Shown here: piece by piece, positions 5,190-5,969 of the stretch
Numbering within the stretch: the first letter of the stretch is position 1
How the letters are laid out: every line of letters begins with the position of its first letter
Translations under genes and position numbers: made by a program
The notes under the pieces: model-generated
Database searches by the model: none
What the model saw: the letters and a program-made list of their open reading frames with translations, nothing else
What the model was told of the DNA's origin: nothing
Source of the DNA: Planococcaceae bacterium UBA3378
GTDB taxonomy: Bacteria > Bacillota > Bacilli > Bacillales_A > Planococcaceae
Reading direction: 5' to 3'
Length of the DNA stretch: 5,969 bases
Assembly: GCA_002359075.1 (NCBI GenBank)
Contig: DEQA01000034.1
Span: 1 to 5,969, forward strand

Positions 5190-5969
5190 TCATTCTCCCT
5201 TTATCCGTTGAAAAATTTGGGCAAGATAAGTATCATGCAGCCTGTTGTAAACAGGTCCTGTATTTCCCTTAAAAATTACGTTGCCTATTCGGTCAATTGG
5301 TACCAGTTCCTGTACGGCATTTGTCACAAAGCACTCCTCCGCCTGCTCAAGTGTCGCCGGTGTATAGCTCCCCTCTTTTACGATAAAGCCCAGACTAGCA
5401 GCTATACTTATTACAGCATTCCGTGTAATACCACCTAAAATACCCGTGCCCAAAGACGGCGTATAAAGTATATCATTTTTCACCCAGAAGATATTTGATG
5501 TGATTCCTTCAGCCACAAAACCATCTTCTGTCAGAAAAAAACCTTCATAATCGGCCAAATTAGGCACCTCAAAACGGGCAAGCACATTATTGCCGTAGTG
5601 ATGGCTTTTAAAGCGTTGTACACCCTCTGCTGTATTACGGGGCGTTTTTAGCCAAACACCCTGCCTCTCTTTCCCGCGTGGACGCTCCAGTAAGGGTTTA
5701 CGAAAAAGAATGACGGTAGGCTCCGTATAACTCGAGGGCTGTAATCCAATCTCATGGGGCCCGGCCGATACATTCAGACGAAAATAGCCATCTCCGCCCG
5801 ATGCTTCATTCAATCGTTCGATCACTGTCTGTACCTCTTTTATCGTATAAGGCATGTGAATATGAAAATGCTGCAGCGCCTTTTCTAAACGTTCTATATG
5901 CTCCTGTAAAAAAGGAGCTTTGCCTTCGTATGTACGAAAGGTTTCAAAAAAACCAAGCCCGTATAAAAA
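5190..5969 (-). CDS. pabC: Aminodeoxychorismate lyase (partial, 5' end outside window)
   Basis: PLP-dependent fold-type IV enzyme that splits 4-amino-4-deoxychorismate into 4-aminobenzoate and pyruvate, supplying the substrate for FolP. The frame stays open to the window edge. Translation from 5969 gives FLYGLGFFETFRTYEGKAPF and an HIERLEKAL segment, the typical PabC N-terminal block, so the ATG at 5855 is internal and not the start. About 259 codons are visible, and perhaps 25-35 N-terminal residues are missing compared with the family's roughly 285-295. The motif RFKSHHYGNNVLA carries the PLP lysine (visible residue 121). EGITSNIFWV and TGILGGITRNAV are the cofactor phosphate-binding parts. 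The branched-chain aminotransferase and D-amino-acid transaminase families share this fold, but the folate-operon context supports PabC. The stop overlaps or nearly touches folP. In relatives pabA/pabB lie upstream. Confidence 0.93.
   Translation of the reverse strand, partial: FLYGLGFFETFRTYEGKAPFLQEHIERLEKALQHFHIHMPYTIKEVQTVIERLNEASGGDGYFRLNVSAGPHEIGLQPSSYTEPTVILFRKPLLERPRGKERQGVWLKTPRNTAEGVQRFKSHHYGNNVLARFEVPNLADYEGFFLTEDGFVAEGITSNIFWVKNDILYTPSLGTGILGGITRNAVISIAASLGFIVKEGSYTPATLEQAEECFVTNAVQELVPIDRIGNVIFKGNTGPVYNRLHDTYLAQIFQRIKGE
5195..5202 (-). promoter_or_regulatory. folP ribosome binding site
   Basis: The minus strand reads AAAGGGAG, A, ATGAAGATG. The site is 1 base from ATG 5193 and 7 bases from ATG 5187, which favours the second ATG. 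It lies inside the last codons of pabC, so translation of the two genes is probably coupled. Confidence 0.6.

Noticed and set aside
1..5969. Mobile elements, CRISPR arrays, defence or toxin-antitoxin systems
   Set aside because: Coding density, gene order and sequence character are uniform housekeeping; no transposase, no spaced repeats of CRISPR type and no attachment-site-like duplications were seen. The only direct repeats are the rRNA promoter units.

Overview
The window looks like a chromosomal core region of a low-GC Gram-positive bacterium of the order Bacillales. The protein sequences and the gene order pabC-folP-folB-folK-XRE-dusB-lysS match the arrangement I recall from Bacillus subtilis (pabC-sul-folB-folK-yazB-yacF-lysS). 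The wording of LysS and DusB suggests the Lysinibacillus/Solibacillus side of Planococcaceae; the genus is an impression from memory, not a search result. Every gene is on the minus strand, so the window reads biologically from right (5969) to left (1).

5969 to about 3270, folate block: pabC (aminodeoxychorismate lyase, 5' end outside the window), folP, folB and folK supply 4-aminobenzoate and join it to the pterin to build dihydropteroate. They are packed with 4-bp overlaps or gaps of a few bases. A small XRE-type DNA-binding protein gene (yazB-like) overlaps the 3' end of folK by 49 bp.

3250 to 2186: dusB, a tRNA-dihydrouridine synthase, is the last gene of that transcription unit. It is followed at once by a good intrinsic terminator.

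2185 to 496: lysS, class II lysyl-tRNA synthetase, probably has its own promoter in the gap after the dusB terminator. It ends in a strong GC-rich intrinsic terminator. Its real start is most likely a GTG at 2066, because an upstream in-frame GTG overlaps the ribosome binding site.

495 to 1: no protein gene. The last 200 bases hold two near-consensus sigma-A promoters in tandem on the minus strand, with A/T-rich upstream elements, identical start regions beginning with G, and a boxA-like antitermination sequence at the window edge. This is the signature of an rRNA operon promoter region, so a 16S-23S-5S operon very likely begins just beyond position 1, as it does after lysS in B. subtilis.

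The window is mostly ordinary, conserved housekeeping DNA, and I found no new biological system. The points most worth a second look are the tandem rRNA promoter repeat with its complementary leader hairpin, an apparent Gly-to-Arg change in a conserved LysRS stretch, and the inverted repeat in the presumed lysS promoter.
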